In this document: positions 33,883-47,518 of the stretch, one piece after another
How positions within the stretch are numbered: position 1 is the first letter of the stretch
Layout of the letters: each line of letters begins with the position of its first letter
The notes under the pieces: generated by a model
What the model was told of the DNA's origin: nothing
The model's database searches: none
Seen by the model: the letters and a program-made list of their open reading frames with translations, nothing else
DNA from: Paragonimus westermani
Lineage: Eukaryota; Platyhelminthes; Trematoda; Plagiorchiida; Troglotrematidae
Direction of reading: 5' to 3'
Length of the DNA stretch: 64,000 nt
Assembly (NCBI GenBank): GCA_008508345.1
Contig: QNGE01000124.1
Location: forward strand, 107,910 to 171,909
Program-made: the position numbers and the translations under genes

Positions 33883-33957
33883 GGTCAATGGCGCGGTGGT
33901 TAACACGGTTGCCTCATGATTGGAATGTCCGGAGTTCAAATCCCGGCCGTGGCAAGG
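33883..33957 (+). promoter_or_regulatory. tRNA-like region with pol III A and B boxes (copy C)
   Basis: Box A is TGGCGCGGTGG (consensus TRGCNNAGYGG with one change). Box B is AGTTCAAATCC (consensus GGTTCGANNCC with two changes), embedded in a CCGG...CCGG T-arm-like hairpin. It is not a functional tRNA gene: the arms do not fold into a full cloverleaf. Confidence 0.65.
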
Positions 33958-33961
33958 ATGT

Positions 33962-34006
33962 GCACTACTGACGAGCTGTAATGAGAGCGAAACTCGAGTC
34001 TAGTGC
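33962..34006 (+). ncRNA. Hammerhead ribozyme, type I (copy C)
   Basis: Stem I GCACTA/TAGTGC is perfect (six pairs). The core boxes CTGACGA and GAAA and cleavage-site C are intact, with mini stem III AC/GT around TCGA. Stem II has one G-G mismatch (GCTGT/AGAGC). It probably still folds. Confidence 0.8.
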
Positions 34007-35782
34007 TTGTTTTCGAAAGAGGCTGGCTGGAAAGTCTATCTGAATGAGAACGTTGTGATTCAGTGTGAGTGATGTTCAACTTGAAAATTCTGTTGCTCTT
34101 TCGATTTGCATGCCGAATTTTGGATATTTTATAACTGCTTCGCTTCTGAACTAACAAATCCGGCGAACTACTTATCAGTAGGTAGCAGGATAAAGCATGA
34201 CTATTAAATGGGCTCCATTAATTAACCTGAATGGACAGCCGCAATGATGTTTAAGTGCCTTAAACCCAGCAGATGTTCGGAGCCCGGGATGTATTTTCTT
34301 CCTAAAGCCTCCATGAAAGTATCCTGTGGATCGATTTTTTGCGTACACAGGTCACCTTAACACAAACTTGAGCAGTGGTTGGTCGCTATTTCAAGCGGGT
34401 CGTTAAAAATGTTAGACAGTTGTGTCAACGTTTAAGTGAAACTTACCAGTGAATTAGAACAAATGTTTTGCTGGTTTCCAGGTTAATTAAGTTTTAACTA
34501 TAATGGCAGAGACAATTTGAAGTGATATTAGTTGGAACATGTTTGAGACTGGTTCATCTGGTGTAGAGTGTTATGAGTGTGATGAGTGAAACTTTACCAA
34601 TAAAACAAATTACAAGTTGCTAGCAAGTTGTTTGGAAATTGCGAAGTGTTTCAGTTGGTTTACAGAACGATGTGCATAACGAGGTTGTTGGCTGAGTGAA
34701 TACAGTCGCTCCTAACCCGGTTGAACAGTTTACCGAACAAAGGCCCCCAAACTGTCTGCTTGTACAGAATTAACTGTGCCCCAAGTTAAAACTGCACTCG
34801 ATTACACAGCAGTCTTCAAAGGCATGTCACTTTCGGTGTCCTAGATCCACTTCCTTAATGCATAGTCCGAAATGAAAATTTTAATGGATCCCTTAAAAAG
34901 TTCGCTCTCTTTGGTAATCCACTTACAGGGAAGTCCGTTAACTTGACGATCAGTTAAAAAAATAGCATTTTCCAGGAGAAAATGTGTATGTTTGTCAGAC
35001 CGTCTTAGTTGGCTTGGATGGACTTAAAAACTAAGCGTGACCCAGAATTAAACGGCCGGATTCAACCTTATCTATAAAGTTCAGTAAATCCTTTAGTTTT
35101 GTCCCATTCTCTAAGTGGTTCGCTTGGTTTGGTGAAACTTTCCTGTCAGACTCAAAGTTTAACAATGTCAATTTTCTGAGAGAACAAATTGACTTCGTGA
35201 CATTACCTTATTGTCAATCATATCATTACCCAAAACAGCCGGGTACACGATTTTTTCAATAAAAAGTAATGAGCACCCATCAGATAATCCGAAAGAAAAT
35301 ATTATACCACTTTACTAATTAATATGTGATTCAAACATAACAGTAACAATTGGACACGTTTACTAAGTGATTGTTTGTCATTACGCGCATCAAGAGATAT
35401 CACGTGACATTATAAAGGATTCGTCACGGTCGGTACCTGTCAATCGGACTTTGTTATCAGTGAAGGTTTGGAAATTACATTACCTCTAACGAGTACGTTT
35501 ATGCAATAAACAATGAACTGTAATATTAACCTCACATCAAATTTGGACAATTATTTGCAAATGTAGTGATAACTTGTTGAGTGGTTATCAACGAACGAAC
35601 AGAATAATGCGAGATTGTAAGTGACCTAAAGGATTGTAAGAGTCACGGTTGAGTTTAACATCCTAATTATTACAGAATGACGATACGGGTAAAGTGGGAC
35701 AGACATGTCTGAAGTCTATTTCGACTCTTCGGTTTTGGCGTTTAAGACTAGGTCGTGATTAATCTGTTTAATCTAGTCAACC

Positions 35783-35810
35783 GCGTTGCCCACTCTGGTA
35801 TGGGCAACGC
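35783..35810. repeat. Perfect 10-bp hairpin with 8-nt loop
   Basis: GCGTTGCCCA and TGGGCAACGC are exact reverse complements around CTCTGGTA. Beyond a small internal loop, TCAA and TTGA extend the stem by four pairs. It is much more stable than the surrounding A+T-rich DNA would give by chance; function unknown. Confidence 0.55.
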
Positions 35811-38800
35811 CGATTGAAGTCATACGAACTACTGATAACGATTAACAACAATACGGACAAAAACACTTGTACTTTAACTTAATACGATTCCGTCGCCATC
35901 ACAGTGCATGTATGGTAGCCAAAGCCTAATGCCATTGACATGGTGCAGGTCGACATGTAAGTTAACTAGTTGCTCTCTGTTACAATAGCCCTATATCATT
36001 ACTGTCGTTTTGCTTGCTCATTTTTAATGGAACGTTCTTCATCAAGAGTACTTTGAAAAATTTCCATCAACACTCAAAAATGTCTCCCTTCAACCCTACA
36101 CGATTCAAATAACGCCTCAAAACAGTGAGTTAAACATTGAATTGAAAACATTGAATTGTCAACATAAGCCTGTACCGATCAAAGTCACTAATACGCAACT
36201 ACATTAATTTCGGTTTAAAACGGTGTCTGAATTATTTGGTAGTACGCTCAGGCTATTAAAATGTGTACTCAAACATAAGAGTGCATGGCACTTAATGGGG
36301 AAAGTATGAGTAATCTGTGAACAAAGCCTGAAACGCCATGAAATGGACATGGTGTATATGCTCAAATGTTAGTTGACCTTCGTCACTGGGAACACGGATA
36401 CGGCGGGCAATAAGGAAGGTTGCAATTAACAAAGAAACGGCGACCTCTTATACCAAGTGAATTCAACCTCCATCCATCTAGCAAAATTCGATCTACTCCG
36501 CTGGATGGGTACAAAATGTATCAAATGACAAACAATTTCACCCGGGTTTCACTTGCCGAACTGCGAAAATACCAGCAGAGGACAACCATGTTACCGACCA
36601 CTGTCCTTGAATCACATGGAGGTGTTTGATTGAGATCCAAGTCCTGGTAAGATGTCCCCGGCTTAGACTCGCATAAATGAACGAAGTTTTGTCGTTACTA
36701 ACAGTCGAGTGCCACTCTATGGCGATCGATTCTAGGAGCACACACCTAATTATATTTCTGCTACCAGTTCAGGTTGTCTTTTTAATTCATTGTCACCCGA
36801 TTAGTGAAAACAGCAGATTCGAAGCGTTGTTCCTTGAACAATGGCCATTGTGTAATGTTTACAACGTTAAGACTGAAACATTCCGAAAGAATTTATTTAG
36901 AGTTGCGGTAAAATCTCTCGTGACAAGTCTCATCTGAAGGGTCGATTTCTGTCCCCAGCCATATGCTTACTAGAGCTGAAACCGCATCATCATGGTTGTG
37001 TTGTGAGTATTCTTGGTTGAAACCACGGCATTTGAAGAAGGTGGCGTGATCGATCAACCGGGCGAATCACATGATAAAGAGTGCGCAAGGTTTTATCTAA
37101 TATGAGAAACCAGCTGAGCCTTCATTTAATACCTTATTTACAATGAACAGACCACAACCATTTATTAAGAGCACCGTTAGCACCCAGCTGAAATAGACTA
37201 AATCAGTTAAGTGATCGAGAAGCGTGTTTATCTGACACAATCTTTTAATAACAAGACGCAACATTTAGAATATTCAATAAGTAAAGAGAAAAAATTTCGC
37301 TGTTTTTCCAATGCAGTCAAATGCCTACAACATTTTATTTCCACAATTTCTCAGTTAGCTCCAGCTACTAGAAATCCATGCTTAGCACGCACACACACAT
37401 CAACATTGAAATACTGGTACATACCTTGAAATATTAAATAAAAATTATCCGTCCGAAAGACCGCATCGCCAGCAAATCTCTGCTGTTATTAATTGCGCAT
37501 CTGTCTTGAAAAATGTGTTAACTAAACGACTGCGTTTCTTTTTACAAACCTTGCGAGCGATAAACAACCAGCATTCTTTCTTTGTATCGCACTCAAAAAG
37601 GCTTCTGTCCTTTGGATTATCTAGGATTTGTGACTACCAGGTTTGTAAGTGATTGGTTCATGTCTCTTTTGGTTTCTATCACATTTTTGCCGAATAACTC
37701 ACAACTATTTAAGTTTAGGGTTCTGCGCAAAATTTCACTCCCTACTGAAATCAACAAACAGAAGCTACACACTGCTTCAATCAACAGATTTCTGACAAAA
37801 TCAAGCTATATTAAGGCAGAGAAGTATGGCGTATAGAAACACTGAGAGGTCTTGTGTCGCTGCCACTTCAGTTAATCTTCCGATCATAAAGAAAACTAGC
37901 AGGTTTAAAAAACTTTCTTATGGTGGTCACAAAATTAATGAGAGCCTAATGGATGACAACAACTGAGAGGAAGAGGAACATGGTAGAGAATTGAGTTATG
38001 AATAGGTAAACAATAAAACGCAGAAGAAATTGCCCAGTAAAAACTTGCAGGGCTGTTGCGAGACTTTTCATAGGTTCAGTTATCCTTCATTTTCCGAATA
38101 CATTTCCGGTTGGCATCTGATAAACTCAAGCCTCAATACTATCGTCCCCAATCTCTGCGATCAAGTTTGAAGGCAGTCTGCTCTAACTGATCGATTTATT
38201 TTTATGTGCAGATTATTTTCTATTTCTATTTCTTGTGGGCATTTTATTCTGAAGTCAAATCAAGTCGAATAGTGTAAGTAAGAATTTTCGCACCATTTTT
38301 GTATACAGTTCGTAATGAGTGATTTGATCTTGTGATGTAATACGAAGACATATGCACACTTTCTCTTCATGTAATTATTTGACGAGGGCACACGGATCAA
38401 GCACATATTTTGCGTTACTTCGTCACAGCTTCCACCATTCGTTGGTAAATTACATACAGCTATTTGTTTCTTCGACAGTGGTAATTAGATGTCCTATGGC
38501 AATCATTCCGAATACAAATTTATATTTTTCATGTGTTCCAACCGTTGATTGCTTTAACCGTTCTGGTTCTAATAGCGATTTGTTCCGCATTCATTCTTTC
38601 TTTCATCGCTGACAGAGAAAGTGGATACGTTCAATTTCTTAGGCAATTCAAGCGAAAAGAAATTAGTCTGAACTTTCGCGACATAATCTGTCTCCGATAG
38701 TTGTATCTGGTGACCGTTTGACTGGTTCGGCTGTCAATTCACTGAGCCCGTTAACACATCGAACATCGGCCAGAAGAACAACACAATTTTCATGTGGAAG

Positions 38801-41344
38801 TAACCAGCACCAGACTCCGTTCCAAAATCAAACGGGATCGTACTGACTGGGAGTTGAACGTTAGGTATTACAAACACTTCGCACATATCCCCGTCCGTAC
38901 AGAATTAATATTTGATCAAACTTTGTCTAGTTGAAGGATTTTGTATAAGCAAAAGTTTGAAGATTAGAAAAGGTCCTTTAACCGTGATTTCGATCGACTT
39001 CAGTCGCTTACATGTGTTTGAAGATTTCTCACAGTCGATCCAACAATTTGTGAGACTGAGTTAGAGTTCAGACGAGTTAAATCTGTGTATTTCTTTGTTT
39101 GCACAATGTTCACTCAGCAGTATGTCTTCTCCAAATCTCTGTAAAATCACATTCACGTTGTCCTCAACGTTCGTGCAAAGTCTCACACATCACACTGCTA
39201 GCTTGGTAGTTTCTATTACGTAGTACCACAGTCAACGCAAGTGACTCAATTGACCTTCGGCCAGGGTGAGTTTGATCTGTATACACAGCTTGTACAATTG
39301 ACGAACTAACGTGTACTGTTGTGTGTTTGTGTGTAAAACATTGACCAGTCTGGTAGTGTTTTCAGTTTGTTAATTCGTGCTCTCCACTAGAGTGTGAGTT
39401 CTCAAAATGTAGTGAAAAGAAAACTGGATGACACTGGTTTATGGAATTTACACGGCTATGCTAGACAACCGAAAACTGCAATGCACCATCAGAAAACCAC
39501 AACATTATCCAGCATGCCATAGTGATAATCTTACGAAGGTGATTAGGCCAGACCTCCGGCTATTCTCGAAAATGAAGGAAGTGTGCAATGTTTGAATATG
39601 GCCAACAAAAAGCATAAAACTTGTTCAACGTTAGATTTTCAGGTTCGCTGCAACAATAATAACGATCTAAACTAACGGTAATGATTGAGTCAGCATGAAG
39701 TACCAAAAACTCAAAGGCTAGTGGCTTCAACTGAAAGTTTATTGAGGAAAACATTGCACACCATGAGAAATCTTCTCATTACTTTCAAGTGATTCTGATT
39801 GTATGTGCTGGTTACCTTCGTTATCGTTCAGCTGACTAGTATCGATTGGGGTTATCATTCTGGCTTTGTGCACTCGTCCACGATGTTTCAGATGCAAAGT
39901 AATGACACTCTGGCCTTCAACTTTCGCGAATCAGTGGTGAAGTTAACGTTGTTCACGTGCAGACCATTTGACACTCAGCGACAGTAGTAATCGTCAAGTT
40001 TAAGAATAACTGCTAAGAAATTCGTTCAGTTAGGTGCACGTTTAGGCAACACATCGTGGCCGTTCACACATAAAAGGCGCTACACAATAATAATCCATAA
40101 AAGACGCGCGCCTACTGTAATAGGATTGCTGACGTAATGCAAGCGATTTGTTTGCTCACAAATGAAACCCGATGAACTAGTAATTATGTGTAGTTGCGAG
40201 AAGTAACGGACTGCTCTTGCAAATTTGAAAAACGTTGATAGGTTAATGGATGATATCTTTTATAAGAGTGATTCATTCAACTTCTTCAGTTAGAACATTC
40301 GGGATTATGGCAGTTTCATCGGTTCTTCCAGAGGCAAGTAGATTTTAGACAGTTTGGAGTTTTCAGTAAAGTACATTGTAGAATAACAACCGAACTATTA
40401 TGACTAACAAAGATCGGAATGTTGCATATTTCATAAGGTTCCAAGTAAAACTTTAGTTGTGGAATACCAACGGAGGAGAGGGAGGATGAAAGAATGTGTG
40501 CACACGGTTTCTTGTAGCTACCGCAGTGATAAGAAGCTGACCATTATTTGTGTTTTCAAACCTGTCCCAAGCTGATGACGTCCGTCTGTAACCTCCAAAA
40601 ACTGAAATCGTTTGTTACCTTTCGCATGAACGGTACCCTTGAAGACGTCCGTGTGATATACGTCGTGCGACAGACCAATCACAGCTGTTTGTATTGCTTG
40701 ACTTAACAGGATGAGATCCGCATGCCATATGACATTGTATTTGGTTGTGCGAATGACAAGATGTATTGCTGTCTTATCAACATATGTGTATTCATACATG
40801 CAGTGGTATTCGCAGCTAATATTTAATGTGACAATTAATCGTTCATGGTTGGCCAAAACCTATTGATTTTGTAGAAGCTAAAGCGGAAAGAGACAAAATG
40901 AAATGATTCACAGGATTTAAGGGTCTCTTAGCCTGTGTAGTTAACTGATGGTATCAGAAGACTACGAGATGCGATAGTGTGCGTTTCTTTGCGGCTAAAC
41001 ATCATTCTTACATAACATAAAAAACACAAGTCAGCAGCATAGAACTCTGTAACTACTAATAGGGCGATACACTGAGAAACAAGGGGATGTTGTAACCTTC
41101 AGACACCAGGTATCCCTCGGTAAGTTTTTGAGGACGCATTTAACCAGGCTGAGAAGTAACCTGAGATTCAGAGATCTGGGAATGTAAGGGTCAGAAAGAG
41201 TTTTATAACATTTAATTTTTAAGCATACCTTGCTTAATCTTGTCAACTTATCGAGCACCCGACCAGTAGCTGCACACCGATAATGATGATGACCACATCT
41301 GGTTTGACAGCCTATAGGAGACTGCGTTGTTGATACAATCTCAG

Positions 41345-41392
41345 ATTTTGCTAAGGCTGTGTTCTGGCCTCGCGAAATCGCAATATACCGAG
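41345..41392 (+). CDS. Candidate 48-nt microexon
   Basis: An acceptor ending GATACAATCTCAG and an AG|GTGAGTAA donor bound 48 nt, a multiple of three. One frame reads FAKAVFWPREIAIYR, which is protein-like; a second frame is also open. No adjoining exons were identified. Confidence 0.28.
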
Positions 41393-42284
41393 GTGAGTAA
41401 AGGTGAATACGGTGTGACCGTTGCTTGTGTTGGTTTAAGACTTCAAATTTTGTTTGATATTTTCCCCACCGCAGTTATTCCACCGCTCGTTCACACATGA
41501 GAGCGCCAACCTCTCCAGTTATTTGGCGGTAGTTGTGGTTCTTTTCCAAAGGTCCCTTTGTGGTGCCAACAGCCTTGATGTCACGTTTGTGCTCATCTGG
41601 GTGGCGCAAGACATCTTCCCTAATGTTTGAATCGAGTAGTCAGCTTACCCCGTAGTATGTCTTCGGTGCCCCGGTTGTCTTTCCTTTGGAATGTATGTAA
41701 CTCTGATTGAACAAACCGAATATAACTGGGACACCATTTATATACGTGATACCTCTGTTTCATACTAAGCCTCCTTATTTGATGTCAAGGAGATGTTCTA
41801 GGCAGCAATGATGCAGTGCCTACAGCTAACGCTTGTGGTTCGTGCACAGTGTTTGTTCCACACTATCGTGCAGAATTTTCCTGATTACAACATCTTGGTA
41901 CACCTTACTCTCCACCTTAGTAGCCATTACAGTTTCCACATACCGCCAAGAAGAAGAAAGACATTACTGACGTCATCTTTTGTATACGCTGGATAACTCA
42001 GCATTGAGGCAGGTTTGATTAAGAGTTTGACGGACTCACTCTTGTGAAAAACTAATCAATTCACTGTTTATGTAAAGCCTGACATAACAGACAATACAGA
42101 GGCGGATCTGTTCAGCGTCGCTTTACGATATGACATCTAAAATGAATAGACACTCTCACTGTTACATCTTCCGCTAATCACTGAGTTCTTCGTTCACTGT
42201 TGTACAGATTAGATAACGGTTTGTGATGTTGCATGTGCGACTGATGTCAGTCAATGCCAGAGGCCGGTTTCTCACAAGGTGACG

Positions 42285-42292
42285 TATAAATA
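42285..42292 (+). promoter_or_regulatory. TATA-box-like sequence
   Basis: TATAAATA within a GACGTATAAATACGCG context is a near-perfect core TATA element. No following ORF or exon could be tied to it, so it is a weak call. Confidence 0.2.
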
Positions 42293-45200
42293 CGCGTGTG
42301 TTCTTGTTCAGAGATTGAAAGCTGGTTATAACAACCAGACAGAGGTCTACTCCTCATTAATTTATCGGGACATTCGAAGTCCCGAATTCTGACTACTATA
42401 ACTGTATCGTAATTTCAAGGGTGTGTCCATCACTACAAACACTAAATGATATACTATTAAATCCTTTATCAACAATTCTTGAGCGGATTTAAATTTCAAC
42501 GTTGTTTTGGGCGAAACATTTGGCTTTCTGTTGGGGTAATATATTCACCCTGAGGAACTTAGTAGGACATCTGATTTGGGACAGCAACACGTGTAGATAG
42601 ACGACAAGGCTTTCGTTACGGCATTGAAGGCGATGTGCATGGGTTTTTTATTGCAACTTTCGTCAGACACATTAATCAAAACAACACAACAGCGTAAACA
42701 TGTAATCGAAATAGCCTACTTGTGTCTACCACGCCCGTCCTCTCCTCGTTGATAGTTGGATGTCAGTACGCTGTTAACCTCCCACTCCGAGATGGCCGTT
42801 GGTTTCTCAGCCATGTACGTCGCACAGCACCATGATTTATGTCAGTTATCCGATGTATTGCCCTAGTCAGCAAAACTGACTGAACATCGAGATAGGTAAA
42901 ATCCCGTTCAAGTCTGCTCATTAAATTTATTGAGTGTACAAAATCATGTTCAAACACCAGACACCCAAAATTTGCCTCGGATAGTTAAAGCGGAAGCGAC
43001 TCAACTACCGCACACTTCCTTGATAGAGTGCCCAGATTGCTCTGCTACACAACCTTGTAGACAACTGCGGTAAACAAGTAGTCTCTTCCGTCCTTAGACT
43101 GTGGATCCTTCAGGCATGTCTTTTAAGATAACACGATTGGAAAATTGCCCTAAAAACGCGCGTTCACCGCCAGCGGTTGTTTCCGAACTGTCTGATCGTC
43201 CTTCAAACCAACGCCTGGTCAAAAGTGAAGGTAAATGAGTATTTGGTGACTTCTTCTCAGAAGTTATTTTGTGTCATCCAATTACTTTAGCAGGCTAATA
43301 CAGGTACCTGTCAGAGTGTCTGCACCGCATCCAGTTGTGCGCGCGAAACGGTAGAGGCTGTATCCACGAGTATGTAGTACACTGGATGGATGGAGCTAAA
43401 CTCGCTCAAGCGAACCCTAGAATTTCTTGTATTATCGTCTGGCAGGATAGTCTTGCATGAAAATCCCCCCACTTTTTCATCACTCATCCCTCCTGCCGCT
43501 CAGTTGTTCCGTCTGTTGACTATGAGAGTTATGAGAAGATGTATTCTTGTGAAACATGCTGAGGACTAAAGTGAAAAACGCTTCGTTATTTTTTCTCTCC
43601 GAGACGGGTGCAATATCAGTTTCGAATGTGAGTCAGTTCGAAAGTTTCGGACACTGGTTAACACTTGCTTTAGTAGCTGTATACTCTTTGGGGTTTTGCT
43701 CCATACTGTCAGGATTCGCGAACTTGGAACCTGGAACATAAACTTCGTCGTTGTGTTACCCGATTGCATAACGTTCAAGCTCCAGAGCCGACAGATCCAT
43801 TTACAATAAACGGATTCAGGAAAATGAATCAACAATTTGATCCTAGTCAGCCTACTCTCCGGTGCAATATTCAGTCTTGTGCATCACCTGCATGTTACTT
43901 ACTTCGCGGATGTCGTTCCGTCGCGTGATTAAATAACCAATCTAACCTCACAACTCATGAATGAAAGTCGCGTTACTGTACGTATCCAGCTAGAAATAGG
44001 CGTTTGTTAGACCTAACTGGCGGGTGTCACACGTGTAAATTTATCGTAATCAGTCACAGCGATACTCAGCTAAGCCCCAAAGTTGCGTCCAACCCGTTGG
44101 TTGAAACAACTTGAAAAAACGATCGCTCACTCACCGGCGCCGAGGAAATTTGGACTAAAAGCTGACCCTAGAACTGATAACTTGTATGGTCGATATGACA
44201 CGTGTTTGGGTCATAAACTGACAATAACCAAGTTTTAAGAGCATGGACAAAAGTTGAAGGCTGATACTGCACACTTCTCTACTCATCAAAGAACTCACAT
44301 GATCAGTTGCCACAAAATAGATACCGCGCTCAACGAACCTTTTGCTGAAAAACCAAACTGGGACGGGATAATTCCAGCACTTGTTTCCCGAAACATACGT
44401 GGACGAGATGAAAACCGTAGTGACTCAGTTCTATCAATCTCAAAGCTTTGTAACCCGTCGGCCGTCCGATAATACAGTAATCTAGCAACAAACACATTCT
44501 ACTCCCTAACACACTGCATCTTGCTTCCACAGGCATGGTTCATATTGGTCTGAGGAACCCCATACGAGAACTCTGATTCCAAAATGTAACGAACGTATCA
44601 TCAAAGTACGAGGTCTTCTCCGCAGTTCTGCCCTTCAACCAAATACTCAACCGTCTGATTCATTTGGCACCGACAGCTGACTAAGTCTGGGGCAGCAGTT
44701 AGTAGGATAGTGATGCCTGATTCCGACTATCGCTGCGCACAGTAGCTACGACAAAAATTACATCAAACTTCTGAGTGGCACCATATTAGACAGTATGCTT
44801 ACGATCACGATTTGTAGGTGCAACTGTTTGTCCTGGCTGTTTCCCTTCGATCTTTTTGACACTGTAGAACCTTACTGGACCGAACCTCAAGTCAACTTTC
44901 GAAATGTACACAACAAACCAGCCTAACCAACAATCCCGGATAGATTAGTGAATCAGTAAAGAACCCCACATATGAAAGCAAGCATACGCTCACAGCTCAT
45001 TTCAGCACGTCAGCAACCAAAGTAGCCTGGCACTGAATAACACGGTTTTCTGTTGATATGTGGCTGGTTACCGTATGTTAATGATCACTGTCTTTGTGAA
45101 CCAAAGAAGTCTGCCAGTTGGTTATGCAACACTTATGAAGGACTAGTTACAAGTTAACTTGAGGTCAACAAGTCGACAGAAACGGGCTGGCTCACTAATT

Positions 45201-46379
45201 CCTCTGAATGAAAAAACGGATCACATGTGAGTGGTCTTCAAGCCGATTCACTCCTTAAACAACCAATTTCTACTTAAAATCAGTTATTCTATCGGTAGTG
45301 CTTATTCTAACCGTAATTCTCCTCAATTTCACTACAGTGTAATCTGGACTGACGGAGATTTTTTGAGTGAAACATACATACGAACGCGAGTATCTCTTGT
45401 GATCCCACCGTTTATGACGATTACCCAATAAGTGAGCGCAATACAAAATGAAATCCACCAAGATTTTTTGTTATGTGCAAGTCTTGTAGAATTCATAAAA
45501 GTGTACTTTGCAAACAAATGTTTCACGCAGTTCTCTTCAGGTTTATACCACTGAATGGACATACATCGAACGAAAAGTTAAGTAGTAACTGGAAACACTT
45601 TTTGAATTTATGGTGGAATAGTTATAGTATAGTTTATTGAAAAAATCGACTACCTCGTTATTCTTGCCAGTCACCAGGAAAGCATAGTTTACGATTGAGT
45701 TTCTGAAGTTCCATCGAAATTGCCTACTGTCCGTACTACATAGTCGTCTAGTTTGAGTCTGGCATTTATAGTGAAACTACTGGCAAATGAGTTGTCCAGG
45801 TTTGCTTTCGAATGTTTCGTCTCACTGAAACACCGCAAACTTTGAGCACAAATTCTACCAGCCTGTGAACAGATTCAGATCTCCTGTTAGCCTGTCCAAT
45901 ACTGACATTAAAACAGAAAGCAAGCTTTATTGGCGTGACATTCTCGATTAATTTTTGGAATGATTACGTGTTAATTCATAACCAAGTGTTTATAAAAACC
46001 AGAGCAATTCTTACTTGCTTCCTGATAGGGTGAAAAAATCATGAAGGATGGGTGGAATAAAGAATCTGGAAATAAAACTTACTAAACCGGATGTTCAAAT
46101 TGGGCGTAGCCGTGGCCGTCTTAAAAGACCGACCGATAAGACAAACGCTCGTTTCTTCTGTACGTGTTTGCTAACGACGGATCGTGACCTGAATAGGTCC
46201 AAGCTACTACGTTTTTAAATATCTCTTTTATTCACAGATAAAGTGAAATAATTCACGACCCGTTCCGCCCGTCAGTTAGGTTGAATCGTGACCTAAGGGC
46301 GTGAGATAAGAAGCATTACGGTGTGAACATTTGGAATAAGGTGGTTATTTGCTCTAACGTAAATCTGTCAGATTTTCAG

Positions 46380-46613
46380 AGACCACCTCTGTTTCTTCAA
46401 TGTTATTTCACAGAAGCCGCAGTCGCTCACTTCCTGTACGACCCTATGCCGAACCAATCATCCAGTCTGGTCCTCAGAGTCAAGTTTCGAAATTCTCATC
46501 TGATAATTCGGGTTATGTCAAATATTATTGGTTTGGCCTATCGCAGCTTTAGAAAGTTCTCAAGAATAACTGAAGGTTCACTTTCCGTTTATGAACGCCC
46601 GTCTTCTTTCTAA
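46380..46613 (+). CDS. Possible terminal exon, 77 residues, unknown
   Basis: A CTAAC word and the acceptor CTGTCAGATTTTCAG precede 77 open codons ending in a stop at 46,613. The peptide starts RPPLFLQCYFTEAAVAHFL and ends in a basic, serine-containing stretch. No family is recognised and no polyadenylation signal was seen close by. Confidence 0.3.
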   Translation, partial: RPPLFLQCYFTEAAVAHFLYDPMPNQSSSLVLRVKFRNSHLIIRVMSNIIGLAYRSFRKFSRITEGSLSVYERPSSF

Positions 46614-46974
46614 TACTGGGCAGTGAAAATGGCATCGAAGGGAACATAAAACGAAATGATTGGACAACATCTACTGTCCTTGAACCGGTGATATGATCAC
46701 TTTGCTTACACCATGACGGAAGCATTGGACATCAAGCTTAAAGTAACAGAACAAACCATTGACTGAAGTGTTACTATTGTTCATACAAAATATGGCGTCA
46801 ACCAAAACGAATTTGTGGGGATTGTGATGTGACTACACTGGTGGCCTCGAACTACTTGACAGGCTGACTGGTGCGTTGTTCCCTATACACGCAGAACTAG
46901 ACAATGGCTTTCCTCTTCCGTTTTAGCTAAATGGTACCAGTTTGGGAAGTAACCATCAACTAAGGACAACTTAC

Positions 46975-47018
46975 CAAGATGATATCTTTCTTGTTTGTAG
47001 ATTCAAATTTTACGCTTG
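46975..47018 (-). CDS. Candidate 44-nt exon
   Basis: On the minus strand, SVKFESTNKKDIIL lies between a moderate acceptor (GTGCAGTTCAG) and a perfect GTAAGT donor. It lies 270 bp downstream of the exon candidate at 47,286-47,518, but that frame ends in a stop, so the two do not join simply. Confidence 0.22.
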
Positions 47019-47285
47019 CTGAACTGCACCACTTAGACTGAAAGCTGTAGCGTACAAGATAGCTATTTGCATAAAACGTAGATGATATTGTTTATTGTGT
47101 GCACATTAAAGACCATATGCTTTTGAGATTGTTCGAACAGGTTCCCTATCCTTGTTGACGTGCATTTCTGGTTCCATTTGAAAAGCATACTTCGACTGAA
47201 CAATCTCCTTCAGCAAGTAAATTTGCCAGTCTACATAGTAGAACGTTGTAACAAAGCTCCCGTTGCCAGAAACCTAAATAACTTT

Positions 47286-47518
47286 TCAAGGCGCATCAAT
47301 GGTTAGTAGATATTCTTTTTCTCCAACACATTTCGGACCAACCATACTACTGAGTTTCTGAATACTAGCAATTTCTCGGGCACTCGGCAACTCGTAATTT
47401 GCAACTGGATCTTCATCCATGTTCCCTAGCTTTCCTGTTTCGACGGTTATGTCACTTTCAAAACATATATCCAAGGAAAAAATTAGTGCGATGTTTCCAA
47501 TGTCTTCTCCATAAAACT
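47286..47518 (-). CDS. Probable terminal exon, 76 residues, unknown protein
   Basis: One of the best acceptors in the window (GATTTTCCTCTCCACAG) is followed by 233 nt that stay open in phase 2 and end in TGA. The peptide begins FYGEDIGNIALIFSLDICFE and continues with NMDEDPVANYELPSAREI, then a C-terminal GPKCVGEKEYLLTIDAP. It is acidic, with mixed composition typical of a real protein. A GTAAGT donor sits about 90 bp upstream on the same strand (near 47,609), but the frames do not join without a stop. The family is not recognised. Confidence 0.4.

Larger units (their letters stand above)
33699..34088 (+). mobile_element. Hammerhead-ribozyme SINE, copy C (full-length)
   Basis: All three modules are present: a 5' domain of about 185 bp beginning CCTGCAGGTTTAATGAG, the tRNA-like region (33,883-33,957), the ribozyme, and the 3' domain ending GTGATGTTCAACTTGAAAA. 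No clear target-site duplication was seen. Compared with copy F it keeps a 40-bp segment of the 5' domain (GGAGTTGACAGGACAGTTAC region) that F lacks. Confidence 0.85.
34090..46370. other. Long stretch without a recognised gene
   Basis: No repeat family or domain recognised. Notable only for a 10-bp hairpin at 35,783, a splice-bounded 48-nt frame at 41,345, a TATA-like word at 42,285, a 7-bp hairpin (TCGGGAC/GTCCCGA) at 42,365-42,385 and a region with three overlapping open frames at 44.25-44.54 kb. Small ORFs elsewhere (for example 40,518-40,856 minus and 43,556-43,741 plus) have no known motifs. Confidence 0.4.

Noticed and set aside
40571..40612. Hammerhead candidate from CTGATGACG ... TGAAAT
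   Set aside because: No pairing stem II between the boxes and no cleavage-site C with a stem I partner.
44254..44536. Three overlapping ORFs as a gene
   Set aside because: All three frames on both strands are about equally open, with no splice sites or motif to choose one; possibly an unrecognised repeat.
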